From NCBI RefSeq assembly GCF_006717095.1, contig NZ_VFQE01000001.1, positions 310,001-374,000 of the forward strand: 64,000 nt of DNA, in the 5' to 3' direction. This stretch comes from Blastococcus colisei (GTDB lineage Bacteria; Actinomycetota; Actinomycetes; Mycobacteriales; Geodermatophilaceae). Shown one piece after another: positions 50,594 to 58,738 of this stretch. Within the stretch, counting starts at the first letter, position 1; each line of letters starts with the position of its first letter. The notes under the pieces were generated by a model that had not been told where the DNA came from, ran no database searches, and saw nothing but the letters and a program-made list of their open reading frames with translations. Made by a program: the position numbers and the translations under genes.

Positions 50594-51736
50594 TCACAGC
50601 AGCTCGAGGATCGTGGCGTTGGCCTGGCCGCCGCCCTCGCACATCGACTGCAGGCCGTAGCGGATTCCCTGGTCCCGCATGTGGTGGACCATCGTGGTCA
50701 TGATCCGAGCGCCGCTGCCGCCGAGTGGGTGACCCAGGGCGATCGCTCCGCCGAGCGGGTTGAGCGCCTTGTCGTCCGCCCCGATGTCGTGCAGCCACGC
50801 CAAGGGCACCGAGGCGAAGGCCTCGTTGATCTCGAAGACGCCGATCTCGTCCAGGCGCAGGCCGCTGCGGTTGAGCACCTTGCGGGTGGCCGGGATGGGG
50901 GCGGTGAGCATCTTGATGGGGTCGTCACCGGCCAGCGCGACGCTGTGCACCCGGGCGATCGGTGTGAGACCGAGCTCCCGCGCCTTGTCGCTGGTGGTCA
51001 TGAGGAGCGCGGCGGAGCCGTCGGAGATCTGGCTGGCATTGCCCGCGCTGACGACGCCGTCGGCCTTGAAGGGAGTCTTGAGCCCGGCGAGGCCCTCGAG
51101 CGTCCCGCCGCGGCGGATGCCTTCGTCGACCTCCACGACGGTGCCGTCCGGCGCCGTCGCCGGCGCGATCTGGGCGGTGAACCGGCCGTCGTCCTGCGCG
51201 GTGGCGGCGCGCTCGTGGGACCGCAGCGCGAATTCGTCGAGCTGGGTGCGCGAGAGGCCCCACTTCTCGGCGATCATCTCGGCGCCGATTCCCTGGTTGG
51301 GGAACATGCCGTAGCGCTCCAGGAAGCGCTCGCCGAGGGGGCTCTGGTCAGCCAGGGACGAGCCCATCGGCACCCGACTCATCGACTCGACACCACCGGC
51401 CACGACGACGTCGTAGTGACCGGCGACCAACCCGGCGGCGGCGAAGTGCACGGCCTGCTGGGACGAGCCGCACTGACGGTCGACGGTGGTCCCGGGCACG
51501 CTCTCCGGCCAACCGGCGGCGAGGACGGCGTTGCGGGCGATGTCGTAGGTCTGCTCCCCGACCTGCGAGACACACCCCCAGACGACGTCGTCGACGTGTA
51601 CGGGGTCCACGCCGGCGCGGGAGACGAGTGACTCCAGGACGTGTGCGGACAGGTCGGTCGGGTGGATGCCGGCCAGACCGCCGTTGCGCTTGCCCACGGG
51701 CGTGCGCACCGCCTCGACGATGACTGCGTCGCGCAT
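50594..51736 (-). CDS. Acetyl-CoA acyltransferase (thiolase)
   Basis: A 380-residue degradative thiolase. The acyl-accepting Cys is in TVDRQCGSSQQAVH (about residue 90), the His in ALGHPLGGSGAR and the second Cys in QSMCEGGGQAN; INEAFAS is also conserved. It cleaves 3-ketoacyl-CoA with CoA in the last step of beta-oxidation; FadA5-like thiolases of steroid catabolism look similar. ATG 51736 is the start and operator copy 5 lies 49 bp upstream. Confidence 0.93.
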   Translation of the reverse strand: MRDAVIVEAVRTPVGKRNGGLAGIHPTDLSAHVLESLVSRAGVDPVHVDDVVWGCVSQVGEQTYDIARNAVLAAGWPESVPGTTVDRQCGSSQQAVHFAAAGLVAGHYDVVVAGGVESMSRVPMGSSLADQSPLGERFLERYGMFPNQGIGAEMIAEKWGLSRTQLDEFALRSHERAATAQDDGRFTAQIAPATAPDGTVVEVDEGIRRGGTLEGLAGLKTPFKADGVVSAGNASQISDGSAALLMTTSDKARELGLTPIARVHSVALAGDDPIKMLTAPIPATRKVLNRSGLRLDEIGVFEINEAFASVPLAWLHDIGADDKALNPLGGAIALGHPLGGSGARIMTTMVHHMRDQGIRYGLQSMCEGGGQANATILELL

Positions 51737-51785
51737 GCTGCGACTCCTCTCGGTCGGGAGCCCGGCGGCTCCGCAGGGAAACTTC

Positions 51786-51803
51786 GTCAACACCGTAGTT
51801 GAC
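51786..51803. promoter_or_regulatory. Island operator copy 5 (before thiolase)
   Basis: GTCAACACCGTAGTTGAC, perfect half-sites with a 6-nt spacer, 49 bp upstream of the thiolase start, in the gap after the FAH-family gene. Confidence 0.85.
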
Positions 51804-51830
51804 AGGTCTGATGGTGCGCCGTGTCCGCCG

Positions 51831-52754
51831 TCAGTGCAAGGGTCGGACTGGCGGGGCCGGCTGGATCGTCGTCTCGACCGCGCCCAGAAGGTCCACTTCG
51901 AGACGCACGCGGTCGCCGGGCCGGAGCCAGGGGCGGGTCTCCGCTCCGTGCACCGCCGACAGCTCGAGGATGCAGCCGGTCCCGACCGTGCCCGTGCCGA
52001 GGACGTCGCCGGGGCGCAGCGCCGTACCCCGCGAGGCGTAGGCCAGCAGTTGGCCCACGGTCCAGTGGAGGTCGGAGAACCGCCCCTCGCTCCACAGCTC
52101 GCCGTTGACCAGCGCGCGCATCCCGACGTCGGGGGCGTTGCCGGCGCCACGGTCGGGAAGCTCGTCGGGGGTCACGAGGTAGGGGCCGAGGCTGGTGGCG
52201 CCGTCCTTGCCCTTGACCGGCCCGAGGCCCAGGGCCATCTCCCGGGCCTGGAGGTCGCGCGCGCTCCAATCGCAGAGCACGGTGTACCCGGCGACGTGCG
52301 ACTCGGCGCAGGCTGGATCGAGGTCCCGACCAGCGGCACCGACGACGATGCCGATCTCCAGCTCGTAGTCGAATGCGGACGAGCCGGGGGAGACAGCCAC
52401 CGGGTCGGTCGGGCCGCACACGGCGGCCGGGTTCGTGAAGTAGAAGACCGGGAGTTCGTACCAGTCCGGGTTCACCTCGCGTCCGAGCGCCGCGCTGGCC
52501 GTGACGACATGCTGCTCGAAGGCCATGAAGTCGCGGACCGACGGCGGCTGCGGGACGGGAGCGCGCAGCCGGACGCTGCCCTCGGGCAGCACTTCGACCG
52601 GAGCGCGGATCGCGCGGTCGGCGGCGTCGGCCAGTCGCTCCGGGGACAGCACGTCGATCAGCCGCCGGTCCGGAAGCCCGTGGAGGGCGCCGTCCTTCAC
52701 GAGGGCGACGTGATCGGTTCCGTCACGCGGGGAGACGTACGTGGCGAACCGCAC
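51831..52754 (-). CDS. Fumarylacetoacetate hydrolase-family protein
   Basis: A 307-residue FAH-superfamily enzyme. The metal ligands are in AFDYELEIGIVVG (two Glu) and YTVLCDWSARDLQAREM (Asp), with the conserved KGKDGATSLGPYLVTPDEL and GTGTVGTGCILEL. Members hydrolyse C-C bonds of acylpyruvates or decarboxylate or hydrate oxo-dienoates. In this island it might cleave a ring-opened diketone-type product. GTG 52754 lies 2 nt after the MBL-fold gene stop, so the two are one operon. Confidence 0.9.
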   Translation of the reverse strand: MRFATYVSPRDGTDHVALVKDGALHGLPDRRLIDVLSPERLADAADRAIRAPVEVLPEGSVRLRAPVPQPPSVRDFMAFEQHVVTASAALGREVNPDWYELPVFYFTNPAAVCGPTDPVAVSPGSSAFDYELEIGIVVGAAGRDLDPACAESHVAGYTVLCDWSARDLQAREMALGLGPVKGKDGATSLGPYLVTPDELPDRGAGNAPDVGMRALVNGELWSEGRFSDLHWTVGQLLAYASRGTALRPGDVLGTGTVGTGCILELSAVHGAETRPWLRPGDRVRLEVDLLGAVETTIQPAPPVRPLH

Positions 52755-52756
52755 GG

Positions 52757-53695
52757 TCAGGCCCGGCAGGTCAGCGGTCGACCACCGTTGTAGGCGACCA
52801 TGTCGCGGAGTGCGGCGCCGACGTCGATGCGTGCCCCCCGGGGCGCCCCGTCCAGTTCTGCGTAGGCACGGTGGAGGTTGCCGACGATGCGTTCGGCGTC
52901 GGTCCAATCGGCGTACGGGCCGAGGTCCGTGCCGCGGGCGGCCTCCAGGGGTGCCACCCCGGCGGCATGTGCGTCGCGGGCTACGTCGTCGAGCCAGCGC
53001 AGGTAGCCGAGGACGTCGTCCACGAGGCCGGCGCCCGCAACTGGGCCGTGACCGGGAACGATGGTCTGTGCACCCAGCGGCCCCACCACCTGCTCCAGCA
53101 CCTCGATGGCGCCTGCGAGCGAGCCCATGACCAGGAACGGCGTCCCGCCCGAGAAGAGGAGATCGCCGGCGAAGAGGGTGTGGCGTTCGGGGATCCAGAC
53201 GACCGAGTCGTTGGTGGTGTGCGCCGGGGTGCCCACGTGCAGGACCTCGCAGCGCAGGTCGTCCACCCAGAGCGTGACGCCCTCGGTGTAGGTGAGGAAC
53301 GGCGGCGCCAGGCGGATCTCGCCGAAGTCGAACGGCGTCCAGAACTCCTGGGTGGCCATCACCCCCGCGGCGATGACGCCGGCCCGGGTGCCCTCGTGCG
53401 CCACGATGGTCGCGTCGTCGAAGAGCCAGTTGCCATGCGTGTGGTCGCCGTGGTGGTGGGTGTTGATCAACGTCTTCACCGACCGGGGGGTCACGGTGCG
53501 GATGGCCTCGAGGTAGGCGCGGGTGCGCCGCTCGGTGGCGCAGCTGTCGACGCTCGTCACCCCCGACCTGCCCACGAGTAGGCCGGTGTTGTTGATCCAC
53601 CACGTGCCGTCGGGCTGGACGTAGGCGAAGACGTCCTCGCTCACCTCCTGCAGCATCCCCGGCTGCAGGACCGGATCGGCGGTCGTCGAGCTCAT
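52757..53695 (-). CDS. MBL-fold metallo-hydrolase
   Basis: A 312-residue metallo-beta-lactamase-fold hydrolase. The metal-binding motif THHHGDHTHGNW is complete, followed by GTPAHTTNDSVVWIP, FAGDLLF and IVPGHGPV, which provide the remaining His and Asp ligands. It probably hydrolyses an ester, lactone or thioester intermediate. It begins 24 bp from operator copy 6 and is followed by the FAH gene after 2 nt. Confidence 0.9.
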   Translation of the reverse strand: MSSTTADPVLQPGMLQEVSEDVFAYVQPDGTWWINNTGLLVGRSGVTSVDSCATERRTRAYLEAIRTVTPRSVKTLINTHHHGDHTHGNWLFDDATIVAHEGTRAGVIAAGVMATQEFWTPFDFGEIRLAPPFLTYTEGVTLWVDDLRCEVLHVGTPAHTTNDSVVWIPERHTLFAGDLLFSGGTPFLVMGSLAGAIEVLEQVVGPLGAQTIVPGHGPVAGAGLVDDVLGYLRWLDDVARDAHAAGVAPLEAARGTDLGPYADWTDAERIVGNLHRAYAELDGAPRGARIDVGAALRDMVAYNGGRPLTCRA

Positions 53696-53719
53696 CTGCG
53701 TCTCCTCGGTGCGGTGGGT

Positions 53720-53737
53720 GTCAACCTAGCCGTTGAT
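53720..53737. promoter_or_regulatory. Island operator copy 6 (before MBL-fold and FAH genes)
   Basis: GTCAACCTAGCCGTTGAT, with the same GTTGAT variant half-site as copy 1. It overlaps the last codons and stop of the BtuF-like gene and lies 24 bp before the MBL-fold start. It implies that MBL-FAH has its own promoter in addition to read-through from the mutase operon. Confidence 0.75.
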
Positions 53738-54505
53738 CGCCGGTCGGATGGCCGCGGTCAGCTCGGCACGGGCGGTGGCCAGCGACGGCCCGTACCAGGT
53801 GAGCAGCCTGCCGGAGATCAGTGTGGTCGGCGTCCCGGGAAAGGCCTCCGGCCCGTCGGCGGCGGTGAAGGCGTACGGCTCGTCCGGCAGCAGGACCAGC
53901 CCGGCCCCTTGGAGCTCGGCCAGCTCCCGGTGTGGGTAGCGTTCGTCGCCCGCCGCCCAGACGTTCTCCAGACCCAGCCGGGCGAGCACGTCGCCGGTGA
54001 ACGTCCGGGCGCCGACCACCATCCACGGATCCCGCCAGATCGGGACGCACACCCGTGTCGGTGGCAGCGGCGCGGCCCCGGACCACGCGTGCGCCGCGGC
54101 CGACAGCCACGATGGCGTCCCGACGTCGAGCACGTCGTCGAACAGTCGGTGCAGCGAGGCCAGAGCCTCGTCGACGGACTCGATCACGGTCACCCAGACC
54201 GGCACGCCGGCAGTGCGCAGCCGTTCCACGTCGAGCTGCCGGTTCTCCTCCCGGTTGACCACCACCAGGTCCGGGTGCAGCGCCTCGATCGCTGTCCGGT
54301 CGGGGTTCTTGGTCCCGCGCACCCGGACCACGTCCAGTCCGGCCGGGTGGGTGCACCAGTCGGTGGCCCCGACGAGACGGTCGGGCACCGTCACGGCGAG
54401 CGCCTCGGTGATCGACGGGACCAGCGAGACCACCCGCCGAGGCGGCGCCTGAAGGTGGACAGCCGTGCCGAGGTCGTCGGTCAGGGATCGGGGACGGGCC
54501 GTCAT
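53726..54505 (-). CDS. Cytosolic BtuF-like helical-backbone metal/cobalamin receptor
   Basis: A 259-residue protein with the fold of cobalamin and siderophore binding proteins: VVSLVPSITEALAV, RLVGATDWCTHP, TAIEALHPDLVVVN and a long central helix. Unlike BtuF it has no signal peptide or lipobox (N-terminus MTARPRSLTDDLGTAVHLQ), so it should stay in the cytoplasm. It starts one nucleotide after the stop of the cobalamin-dependent mutase IcmF. I infer that it binds or delivers cobalamin for the mutase. Such signal-less proteins are known in actinobacteria but their role is unclear to me. Confidence 0.75.
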   Translation of the reverse strand: MTARPRSLTDDLGTAVHLQAPPRRVVSLVPSITEALAVTVPDRLVGATDWCTHPAGLDVVRVRGTKNPDRTAIEALHPDLVVVNREENRQLDVERLRTAGVPVWVTVIESVDEALASLHRLFDDVLDVGTPSWLSAAAHAWSGAAPLPPTRVCVPIWRDPWMVVGARTFTGDVLARLGLENVWAAGDERYPHRELAELQGAGLVLLPDEPYAFTAADGPEAFPGTPTTLISGRLLTWYGPSLATARAELTAAIRPAING

Positions 54506-54506
54506 G

Positions 54507-57500
54507 TCAGACGTTGCGCCGGTACTGTCCGCCGACCTCGAAGAAGGCCTCGCTGATCTGGCCCAGGGAGCAGGACCGGACGGCGCTCATCAGCTCGGCG
54601 AAGACGTTCCCGCCGTCCAGGGCGACCCCCTGCAGGCGAGCGAGCGCCACCGGCGACTCGTCGGCGTTGCGGGACTGGAAGTCGGCCAGCCGGACCAGCT
54701 GGGACTGCTTCTCCTCCTCGGTGGCCCGGGCCAGCTCGACGGTGGGCGGCGGGGCGTCGCCCCGGTCGGGAGCGAGGAAGGTGTTGACCCCCACGATCGG
54801 CAGGCTGCCGTCGTGCTTGCGGTGCTCGTAAAGCATCGACTCGTCCTGGATCCTGCCCCGCTGGTAGCCGGTCTCCATCGCCCCCAGCACCCCGCCACGC
54901 TCCGCGATCCGGTCGAACTCGGCCAGCACGGCCTCTTCGACGAGGTCGGTGAGCTCGTCGATGACGAAGGACCCCTGGAGGGGGTTCTCGTTGCCGGAGA
55001 GGCCCCATTCCTTGTCGATGATCATCTGGATCGCCAGGGCCCGGCGGACCGAGTTCTCGCTCGGCGTCGTCACGGCCTCGTCGAACGCGTTGGTGTGCAG
55101 ACTGTTGGCGTTGTCGTAGATCGCGCAGAGCGCCTGCAGCGTCGTCCGGATGTCGTTGAAGTCCATCTCCTGGGCGTGCAGCGACCGGCCCGAGGTCTGC
55201 ACGTGGTACTTCAGCTTCTGCGAGCGCTCGTCCGCTCCGTAGCGCTCGCGCATGGCCACCGCCCAGATGCGGCGGGCCACCCGGCCGATCACCGAGTACT
55301 CCGCGTCCAGCCCGTTGGAGAAGAAGAACGACAGGTTGGGCGCGAAGTCGTCGATGTCCATCCCGCGGGCGAGGTAGCTCTCCACGTAGGTGAAGCCGTT
55401 GGCCAGCGTGAAGGCGAGCTGGCTGATGGGGTTCGCCCCGGCCTCGGCGATGTGGTACCCCGAGATCGACACCGAGTAGAAGTTCCGCACGCCGTTGTCG
55501 ATGAAGTACTGCTGGATGTCCCCCATCGCCCGCAAGGCGAACTCGGTGGAGAAGATGCAGGTGTTCTGGCCCTGGTCCTCCTTGAGGATGTCGGCCTGCA
55601 CCGTGCCGCGGACGTTGGCCAGCACCCAGGCGCTGATCTCCTCGGCCTCGGACGCGTCGGGGTCGCGGCCCTCCTCGGCGCGGAAGGCGTCGAAGCGCTG
55701 GTCGATCGCGGTGACGAGGAACATCGCGAGGATCGTCGGAGCGGGGCCGTTGATCGTCATGGACACCGAAGTCGTCGGCGAACAGAGGTCGAAGCCGGAG
55801 TACAGGACCTTCATGTCCTCGACCGTCGCGATCGAGACGCCCGACGTGCCGACCTTGCCGTAGATGTCGGGGCGCTGGTCGGGGTCGCGGCCGTACAGCG
55901 TCACGGAGTCGAAGGCCGTGGACAGCCGGGTCGCCTCGCCGCCGCTCGACAACAGCTGGAAACGCCGGTTGGTGCGGAAGGCGTCGCCCTCGCCGGCGAA
56001 CATCCGGGCGGGGGCTTCGCCCTCGCGCTTGAACGGGAAGACCCCGGCGGTGAAGGGGAAGAAGCCGGGCAGGTTCTCCGAGCGCAGGAAGCGCAGCAGC
56101 TCGCCGTGGTCGGTCGTCCGCGGCAGGGCGACGCGGGGCACCTTGTTGCCCGACAGCGTCGTGCGCGTCAGCTGCGTCCGGATCTCGTTGCCGCGGACGG
56201 AGTAGACGAGCTCGTCGCCGGTGTACTCGGCCACGCGGGCCGGCCACCGGTCGAGTTGCTCGCGGACGGCCGGCAGCACCTGCTGGTCGGTCTCGGCCAG
56301 CAGCTCGGCGAGGCGGTCCCCTGCAGTGGTGCCGAGTACGTCGGCCGCCGTCTGGAGGTGTTGCCGGCGGCGAACGACGTCGGCCTGGGCGGTCGTTTCG
56401 CGGTGGTAGATCCGCACCGCCTCGGTGATCTCTGCCAGGTACCGGGACCGGGCCGAGGGAACCACGCCGGTCAGGCCGGAGGAGGCGCGCACGTCGACAG
56501 CGGGCAGGACGCCGTCGGTGATCGGCAGGCCCTGGACGGCGAGCAGGCTCCGGAGTTCCTGGTACAGGGCGGTGACGCCGTCGTCGTTGAACCGTGCGGC
56601 GCTGGTGCCGAAGACAGGCATCTGCTCCCAGGCCACGCCGAAGGCGGCCCGGTTGCGGACCATCTGGCGGGCGACGTCGCGGCGGGCGTCCTCCGCCCCC
56701 CGCCGCTCGAACTTGTTGATCGCCACGACGTCCGCGAAGTCGAGCATGTCAATCTTCTCGAGCTGGGATGCGGCGCCGAACTCCGGCGTCATGACGTACA
56801 GCGAGACGTCGCTGAACGGAATGATGGCGGCGTCACCCTGCCCGATTCCGGGGGTCTCCACGATCACGAGGTCATACCCGGCGGCCTTCACCGCCGCTAT
56901 CACGTCGTCGAGGTGTTCTGGCACCTGCGCCCCGGCGGTCCGGGTGGCCATCGACCGGAAGTAGGTGCGGTTGCGGTCGCCGCTCTCCAGCGCGTTCATC
57001 CGGATCCGGTCGCCGAGGAGCGCGCCACCGCCGCGGCGACGGGTCGGGTCGACGGCGAGGACGGCGATGCGGAGCTTGTCCTCCTGGTCCAGCCGGATCC
57101 GGCGCAGCAGTTCGTCGGTCAGCGAGGACTTGCCGGAGCCGCCGGTGCCGGTGATCCCGAGGACAGGAACAGTCCGTCCGGCGGCGATGGCGCGGACGCG
57201 TTCGGCGAGCTCGGGGGAGCGGCCGCTCTCCAGGAGCGTGATGGCGCGCGCCAGTGCGGCCGGGTCACCGCCGAGCAGGGCCTCGGTGTCCGGCGCGGAA
57301 TCCGCGAGGTCGACGTCGCAGGCGCGGATCAGCTCGTTGATCATGCCGGGGAGGCCCAGGCGCTGGCCGTCCTCGGGAGCGAAGATGGTGACGCCCCGCT
57401 CCCGAAGGGTGTCGATCTCGTCGGGGACGATCACGCCGCCGCCGCCGCCGAAGACCTGAACGTGGCCGGCCCCCTGCTCGGCAAGCCGTTCGACCAGGTA

Positions 57501-57749
57501 GCTGAAGTACTCGACGTGCCCGCCCTGGTAGGACGAGAGGGCGATGCCTTGGACGTCCTCCTCCAACGCCGCCCGGACGACGGAGTCCACGCTCCGGTCG
57601 TGACCGAGATGCACCACCTCGGCGCCTTGGCTCTGCAGCATCCGCCGCATGATGTTGATCGCCGCGTCGTGTCCGTCGAACAGACTGGCCGCCGTCACGA
57701 AACGGACGGGATGCGAGGGGACGTGCAGGTCGGACGTCGGAGTGGCCAT
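54507..57749 (-). CDS. icmF: Fused isobutyryl-CoA mutase (IcmF-like), cobalamin-dependent
   Basis: A 1080-residue protein with the IcmF order: N-terminal B12-binding domain (about 1-145, with SLFDGHDAAINIMRRML carrying the base-off His), a MeaI/ArgK-type GTPase chaperone domain (about 185-430, P-loop GITGTGGSGKSSL, then VETPGIGQGD and INKFERRG), a linker, and the substrate-binding TIM barrel (about 540-1080, TLYGRDPDQRPDIYGKVGTSG). It interconverts isobutyryl-CoA and butyryl-CoA, or a related branched acyl-CoA such as pivalyl-CoA. The GTPase helps load and protect the cofactor. ATG 57749 matches the family start; operator copy 7 lies 96 bp upstream. Confidence 0.93.
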   Translation of the reverse strand: MATPTSDLHVPSHPVRFVTAASLFDGHDAAINIMRRMLQSQGAEVVHLGHDRSVDSVVRAALEEDVQGIALSSYQGGHVEYFSYLVERLAEQGAGHVQVFGGGGGVIVPDEIDTLRERGVTIFAPEDGQRLGLPGMINELIRACDVDLADSAPDTEALLGGDPAALARAITLLESGRSPELAERVRAIAAGRTVPVLGITGTGGSGKSSLTDELLRRIRLDQEDKLRIAVLAVDPTRRRGGGALLGDRIRMNALESGDRNRTYFRSMATRTAGAQVPEHLDDVIAAVKAAGYDLVIVETPGIGQGDAAIIPFSDVSLYVMTPEFGAASQLEKIDMLDFADVVAINKFERRGAEDARRDVARQMVRNRAAFGVAWEQMPVFGTSAARFNDDGVTALYQELRSLLAVQGLPITDGVLPAVDVRASSGLTGVVPSARSRYLAEITEAVRIYHRETTAQADVVRRRQHLQTAADVLGTTAGDRLAELLAETDQQVLPAVREQLDRWPARVAEYTGDELVYSVRGNEIRTQLTRTTLSGNKVPRVALPRTTDHGELLRFLRSENLPGFFPFTAGVFPFKREGEAPARMFAGEGDAFRTNRRFQLLSSGGEATRLSTAFDSVTLYGRDPDQRPDIYGKVGTSGVSIATVEDMKVLYSGFDLCSPTTSVSMTINGPAPTILAMFLVTAIDQRFDAFRAEEGRDPDASEAEEISAWVLANVRGTVQADILKEDQGQNTCIFSTEFALRAMGDIQQYFIDNGVRNFYSVSISGYHIAEAGANPISQLAFTLANGFTYVESYLARGMDIDDFAPNLSFFFSNGLDAEYSVIGRVARRIWAVAMRERYGADERSQKLKYHVQTSGRSLHAQEMDFNDIRTTLQALCAIYDNANSLHTNAFDEAVTTPSENSVRRALAIQMIIDKEWGLSGNENPLQGSFVIDELTDLVEEAVLAEFDRIAERGGVLGAMETGYQRGRIQDESMLYEHRKHDGSLPIVGVNTFLAPDRGDAPPPTVELARATEEEKQSQLVRLADFQSRNADESPVALARLQGVALDGGNVFAELMSAVRSCSLGQISEAFFEVGGQYRRNV

Positions 57750-57845
57750 GGTGCTCCTGTCGGGAGGCCGCAGGTGTTGCGGCCATGTGCGTGGACGTCG
57801 AGGAACCGTGGACGGTGCGCCGGCAAGTGACGCGGAACAGCCTAC

Positions 57846-57863
57846 GTCAACTATAGTGTTGAC
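57846..57863. promoter_or_regulatory. Island operator copy 7 (between icmF and enoyl-CoA hydratase)
   Basis: GTCAACTATAGTGTTGAC, perfect half-sites with C and G flanks. The spacer TATAGT is itself a good -10 hexamer, suggesting that the operator covers the promoter of the hydratase gene, whose GTG start is 31 bp away; icmF starts 96 bp away on the other strand. Confidence 0.85.
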
Positions 57864-57894
57864 GCCCCGCGCTGACGACGACCGTGGAGACCCC

Positions 57895-58704
57895 GTGACC
57901 CAGCTCGAGCGACAGAACTCCTCGGACGACGTCGTCCTGGTGGAGGTTGACGGCTCCGTCGTGACGATCACGATGAACCGCCCGCAGGTCCGCAACGCCG
58001 TCGACGGGCCTCTGTCGCGAGCCGTGGGTGTGGCACTGCGGCGCTTCGACGCCGACCCGGGACTCAGCGTCGCGGTGCTGACCGGCGCCGGCGGAAACTT
58101 CTGCACCGGCATGGACCTGAAGGCATACGACCGAGGTGAGGCCATCGGCACGGAGGAGGGTGGCCTGGCCGGCCTCACCCGCTGGTCCCCTCGCAAGCCG
58201 GTCATCGCCGCGGTGGAGGGCTACGCGCTCGCGGGCGGTTTCGAGATCGCGTTGGCCTGCGATCTCGTCGTCGCCGCTGAGGGCGCGCGGTTCGGTATCC
58301 CCGAGGTCCGGCGCGGTCTCATCGCCGGGTCCGGTGGTCTGATCGCGCTGGCCCGGCACCTGCCCCGCGTCATCGCCGCGGAGTATGCCTACACCGGCCG
58401 CCACTTCTCAGCCCGGGAGGCAGCCCGATGGGGACTGGTCAACGACGTGGTCGCGGACGGTGCGGCGCTGAGGTGGGCCCGGGCCCTCGCGGACGACATC
58501 GCAGCAAACTCTCCTTCCGCGGTTGCGGCGTCCAAGTCGGTCCTGCTCGCCGGATTGCCCACCCCCGGCGACGCACTGTGGGTACACCAGGACGCTCTCC
58601 TCGGGAAGGTCCTGGCCTCGGATGACGCACGCGAAGGGGCACGCGCCTTCCTGGAGAAGCGTCCCCCCGTGTGGCCCGGCCTGGCACCGGCCGAGACCCC
58701 CTGA
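57895..58704 (+). CDS. Enoyl-CoA hydratase/isomerase family protein
   Basis: A 269-residue crotonase-fold enzyme. MDLKAYDRGE forms the oxyanion loop region, and both catalytic Glu residues of hydratases are present: GGFEIALACD and FGIPEVRRG. It should add water to 2-enoyl-CoA in beta-oxidation. GTG 57895 follows GGAGA. It is divergent from icmF with operator copy 7 between them and is the last gene of the island. Confidence 0.92.
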   Translation: MTQLERQNSSDDVVLVEVDGSVVTITMNRPQVRNAVDGPLSRAVGVALRRFDADPGLSVAVLTGAGGNFCTGMDLKAYDRGEAIGTEEGGLAGLTRWSPRKPVIAAVEGYALAGGFEIALACDLVVAAEGARFGIPEVRRGLIAGSGGLIALARHLPRVIAAEYAYTGRHFSAREAARWGLVNDVVADGAALRWARALADDIAANSPSAVAASKSVLLAGLPTPGDALWVHQDALLGKVLASDDAREGARAFLEKRPPVWPGLAPAETP

Positions 58705-58738
58705 CTTTCTCCGGGTCGAGGCGTAACGTCCTCCGACC

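Noticed and set aside
54465-57830. 1121-residue plus-strand open frame opposite icmF
   Set aside because: It mirrors the third codon position of icmF, has no domain pattern and no ribosome site.
37203-57863. Reading the GTTGAC half-sites simply as -35 promoter boxes
   Set aside because: A -35 box alone would not explain the strict inverted GTCAAC partner at a fixed 6-nt spacing in all seven copies; overlap with promoters is still likely.
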